Positions 61,776 to 64,000 of a stretch of 64,000 nucleotides of DNA are shown piece after piece. The stretch spans positions 1 through 64,000 of the forward strand of contig DASYCJ010000047.1 in NCBI GenBank assembly GCA_036500225.1, given 5' to 3'. The DNA comes from DASUBN01 sp036500225 (lineage in GTDB: Bacteria > Pseudomonadota > Gammaproteobacteria > Natronospirales > REEB76). How positions within the stretch are numbered: position 1 is the first letter of the stretch; each line of letters opens with the position of its first letter. Below the pieces are notes generated by a model. The model was not told the origin of the DNA. It saw nothing but the letters and a program-made list of their open reading frames with translations, and did not search any database. Position numbers and translations under genes: made by a program.

Positions 61776-62672
61776 TCAACTTTCCCGGGAAACTATGTAT
61801 TCCGCGAGCCAGATGAGCGGGCTGGCGGCGCCACCCAGGGGCTCCAGAGCCCGCACGGCCTCGTCTTTCAGTTCCGCGGCCCGCTGTTTGGACTGAGTCA
61901 ATCCCAGGATGCTGGGGTAGGTGGGTTTGTTGCGGGCGGAATCGGCGCCGGCCTGTTTGCCCAAGGTCTCGGTCTTGCCTTCCACGTCCAGGATGTCGTC
62001 CTGGATCTGGAACGCCAGGCCCACGCACTTCGCGAAGCGATCCAGTGCCGCGAGCTTCGCCGCATCCAATCCCGGCACGCTCTGAGCTGCCAAGAGCACG
62101 CTGGCACGGATCAGCGCACCGGTCTTGTGGATGTGCATCAATTCCAGTTCGGCGAGGTCGAGCCGGCGGCCGGCGGCAGCGAGGTCCATGGCCTGGCCGC
62201 CCGCCATGCCGGCGGAACCACTGGCGATGGCCACGCTCTTCAACATCTCCACCCGTGCGGCGGGAGAGACAGTCATGTCCGTATCTTCCGCGAGTATCTG
62301 GAAGGCCAAGACTTGCAGCGCATCGCCCGCGAGGATGGCGGTGGCCTCGTCATAGGCGATGTGGCAGGTGGGTCGGCCGCGGCGCAGTGCGTCATCGTCC
62401 ATGGCCGGCAGGTCATCATGGATCAGGGAATAGGCATGGATGATCTCCACCGCTGCTGCGGGGCCATCCAGCTTCTCCAGCGTCAGACCCAGAGCTTCGC
62501 CGGTGGCATAGATCAAGAGAGGGCGCAGGCGTTTGCCGCCGCCCAACACCGCGTAGCGCATGGCGCTATGCAGGCGTTGCGGTACCTTCTCCCCGCTTGG
62601 CAACCAACGGTCCAGTACCTTTTCTATGCGTGCTGAGTAATCGGGAATCCGGTCCCGGAAGGACGCGGCCAT
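61776..62672 (-). CDS. ispA: Farnesyl diphosphate synthase
   Basis: 298 residues from ATG 62672, which overlaps the xseB stop (TAATG). First Asp-rich motif SLIHDDLPAMDDD and second FQIQDDILDVEGKTETLGK are intact. It elongates DMAPP and IPP to FPP for ubiquinone and undecaprenol. The longer frame to 62771 is xseB read in another register. Confidence 0.96.
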   Translation of the reverse strand: MAASFRDRIPDYSARIEKVLDRWLPSGEKVPQRLHSAMRYAVLGGGKRLRPLLIYATGEALGLTLEKLDGPAAAVEIIHAYSLIHDDLPAMDDDALRRGRPTCHIAYDEATAILAGDALQVLAFQILAEDTDMTVSPAARVEMLKSVAIASGSAGMAGGQAMDLAAAGRRLDLAELELMHIHKTGALIRASVLLAAQSVPGLDAAKLAALDRFAKCVGLAFQIQDDILDVEGKTETLGKQAGADSARNKPTYPSILGLTQSKQRAAELKDEAVRALEPLGGAASPLIWLAEYIVSRES

Positions 62673-62947
62673 TATTCGTCTTCGGGCTCGAAGGGCTCGA
62701 GGAGTTGCTTTCCGCCTTTCTCCACCAACTGTTCGACCTTGAGTTCCGCATCCTTGAGGGCGGTCTGGCACTGGCGGGTGAGGCTGATGCCCCGCTCGAA
62801 ATGCTTGAGGGCCGCATCCAGGCTCAAGTCTCCCTTCTCCAGGGTGGCGACGATCTCTTCCAGCTCCGCCAGGGCTTTCTCGAAGTCGGGCGCGGAATCG
62901 GGCTTTGTGGCTTTGGCCAAGGGCTTCTCCTGAACGTCGGGCGGCAC
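62672..62947 (-). CDS. xseB: Exonuclease VII small subunit
   Basis: 91 residues, partner of XseA at 13567. FEKALAELEEIVATLEKGDLSLD and FERGISLTRQCQTAL form the paired helices typical of XseB. First gene of xseB-ispA-dxs. It is divergent from rubrerythrin. Confidence 0.95.
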   Translation of the reverse strand: MPPDVQEKPLAKATKPDSAPDFEKALAELEEIVATLEKGDLSLDAALKHFERGISLTRQCQTALKDAELKVEQLVEKGGKQLLEPFEPEDE

Positions 62948-62980
62948 GTTACACGCCCAGCTTAAGACCGGTCAAACCCG

Positions 62981-63009
62981 TTGACATGACTCGGTCCCAG
63001 GGGTACATT
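62981..63009 (+). promoter_or_regulatory. Promoter of the rubrerythrin gene
   Basis: Consensus -35 TTGACA (62981-62986), 17-nt spacer, -10 TACATT (63004-63009). One of the strongest sigma-70 matches in the window. Confidence 0.85.
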
Positions 63010-63025
63010 TTAGACTTAGTCTAAA
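63009..63025. promoter_or_regulatory. Palindromic operator on the rubrerythrin promoter
   Basis: TTTAGACT-T-AGTCTAAA, a perfect 8-1-8 palindrome overlapping the end of the -10 and the start site. It resembles 7-1-7 Fur/PerR-type boxes, which suits a peroxide-defence gene, but an Rrf2 or other regulator is also possible. Confidence 0.75.
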
Positions 63026-63085
63026 CAGCCACTGCCGTCCGGCGTGGCCCCTGGAAATGGATCCGAACAGCAGTTGGAGGATGAC

Positions 63086-63508
63086 ATGAGCAACCTTAAG
63101 GGCAGCAAGACCGAGAAGAACCTGAAAGAGGCCTTCGCCGGCGAATCCCAGGCGAACCGCCGCTATCTGTACTTCGCAAACAAGGCCGACGTGGAAGGCT
63201 TCAATGACGTCTCGACCGTGTTCCGCTCCACCGCGGAAGGCGAGACCGGCCATGCCCACGGCCACCTGGAATACCTGGAAGCAGTGGGTGACCCGGCCAC
63301 GGGCCTGCCCATCGGCGCCACCGACAAGAACCTGAAGGCTGCCATCGCCGGCGAGACCCATGAGTACACCGACATGTACCCGGGCATGGCCAAGTCTGCC
63401 CGCGAGGAAGGCTTCAGCGAGATCGCCGATTGGTTCGAGACCCTGGCCAAGGCGGAGCGTTCCCACGCCAACCGCTTCCAGAAGGCCCTCGATACCCTCG
63501 GTAAGTAA
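63086..63508 (+). CDS. Rubrerythrin, short (ferritin-like domain only)
   Basis: 140 residues from ATG 63086 (GGAGG 5 nt upstream). The four-helix bundle with di-iron ligands is visible: FAGESQANRRYLYFA, STAEGETGHAHGH, GETHEYTDMYPGMA and AKAERSHANRF. The C-terminal rubredoxin Cys4 domain of classic rubrerythrin is absent. It probably reduces peroxide using electrons from a partner, perhaps the iron-sulfur protein encoded 224 nt downstream. Repressible promoter upstream. Confidence 0.9.
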   Translation: MSNLKGSKTEKNLKEAFAGESQANRRYLYFANKADVEGFNDVSTVFRSTAEGETGHAHGHLEYLEAVGDPATGLPIGATDKNLKAAIAGETHEYTDMYPGMAKSAREEGFSEIADWFETLAKAERSHANRFQKALDTLGK

Positions 63509-63552
63509 TAAAAAAAGAAGAAGAGCGTTTGGTTTGAGGTGAAAGTAGGGTT

Positions 63553-63669
63553 GCGGTACATGGATGCACCGCCCGCGAATCAGGCGCCCTTGGGCGCCTG
63601 ATTCGTCGGAGGCAAGTCTGGGCCTGCACCAGACCTGCCGAGTCTGAAAATCCAGGGATGGATTTTCAG
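63553..63669. repeat. Four-hairpin intergenic element
   Basis: Four stems in a row: GCGGT/ACCGC (63553-63572); a perfect 13-bp stem with CTTG loop (63576-63605); an 11-bp stem with one mismatch (63611-63639); a perfect 11-bp stem CTGAAAATCCA/TGGATTTTCAG (63644-63669). No T-run follows any. It looks like a mobile-type structured intergenic repeat seen in other proteobacteria, or an RNA. Confidence 0.7.
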
Positions 63670-63732
63670 GATCTGGAGTGAAGCAAAGCGGAGCGTGTGT
63701 GTAGACACCCCCGAGTCTTAAGGAGACCAGGC

Positions 63733-64000
63733 ATGGCAAAAGCGGGCGGCGAAGATCGGCGTGAAGGCGGCCTCGAAGCCCCGACCCGTCATCCCATCGA
63801 ATGGCAGAAAGCGGATTTCTGGAACGAGGAACTCCTCACCAAGGAATTGGACCGGGTCTTCGACATCTGTCACGGCTGCCGCCGTTGCTTCAGTCTCTGC
63901 AATTCGTTCCCCACGCTATTCGACGCCATCGATGCGTCGCCGACCCTAGAGTTGGACGGTGTGGACAAGAAGGTCTACTGGGACGTGGTGGACCACTGCT
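63733..64000 (+). CDS. Iron-sulfur oxidoreductase (GlpC/heterodisulfide-reductase-like), N-terminal part
   Basis: 89 codons seen before the window ends, open throughout. AAGGAG lies 7 nt before ATG 63733. A [4Fe-4S] motif is present as DICHGCRRCFSLCNSFP (Cys at the C-x2-C-x2-C-x3-C spacing). The start and motif match the heterodisulfide-reductase-related proteins that often follow rubrerythrin and precede a DUF3501 gene. It may pass electrons to rubrerythrin; this is inference from context. Confidence 0.85.
   Translation, partial: MAKAGGEDRREGGLEAPTRHPIEWQKADFWNEELLTKELDRVFDICHGCRRCFSLCNSFPTLFDAIDASPTLELDGVDKKVYWDVVDHC

Noticed and set aside
62673..62771. Longer N-terminus for IspA
   Set aside because: It is xseB read in another frame; the TAATG overlap marks the real start.

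Overview
The window is a gene-dense, GC-rich chromosomal segment of a gammaproteobacterium. The type IV pilus minor-pilin operon, the gshA, purL, guaBA and dxs/ispA/xseB sequences, and a MetX-like protein that resembles the Xanthomonadales form point to Xanthomonadales/Lysobacterales or a nearby lineage; this is inference from remembered families, with no search run. Nearly all genes are chromosomal housekeeping or catabolic genes. I see no prophage, insertion sequence, integrase, CRISPR array or rRNA. One tRNA is present, tRNA-Ser(CGA). Both window ends cut genes: gshA at the left, and an iron-sulfur oxidoreductase at the right.

Region by region: (1) 1-8.3 kb, minus strand: fimT-pilV-pilW-pilX-pilY1-pilE, then gshA. 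(2) 8.4-15 kb: an exported amidohydrolase with an ion permease, a MetX-like acyltransferase with a cysteine dioxygenase-like cupin, and xseA with an M23 peptidase. (3) 15-24 kb: guaB-guaA-tadA, tRNA-Ser, a DUF1820 protein with an MBL hydrolase, and purL. (4) 24-26.5 kb: a BlaI-type repressor and M56 membrane protease, divergent from a small lipoprotein, with two matching 16-bp operators between them. (5) 26.5-38.4 kb: amino-acid catabolism to glutamate. hutU is followed by pxpABC; then come an NlpC/P60 lipoprotein, an MFS protein and a DUF4382 lipoprotein; then hutHI diverges from hutFG. Together the hut genes encode the five-step route His to urocanate to imidazolone propionate to formiminoglutamate to formylglutamate to Glu plus formate. 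(6) 38.4-46.2 kb: DoxX, two tandem exported methyltransferase-like proteins, a ferredoxin-NADP reductase, a GFA protein, ettA, rimB-like/rimK and a histone-deacetylase-like hydrolase. (7) 46.2-56.2 kb: glyA-nrdR-ribD-ribE-ribBA-ribH-nusB-thiL, then a GH18 lipoprotein, an M48 protease, a tyrosine-phosphatase-fold protein and pgpA. (8) 56.2-64 kb: a Ser/Thr kinase fused to a cyclic-nucleotide-binding-like domain, a beta-propeller protein, folE2, DUF2945, xseB-ispA-dxs, and rubrerythrin with a following iron-sulfur protein.

The most informative non-coding signals are the paired TACTA-N6-TAGTA operators of the BlaI/M56 locus, a 17-bp palindrome on the start region of a near-consensus rubrerythrin promoter, an intergenic repeat present twice directly after gene ends, a four-hairpin element before the last gene, and a habit of placing the promoter -10 hexamer between G-rich and C-rich inverted arms.
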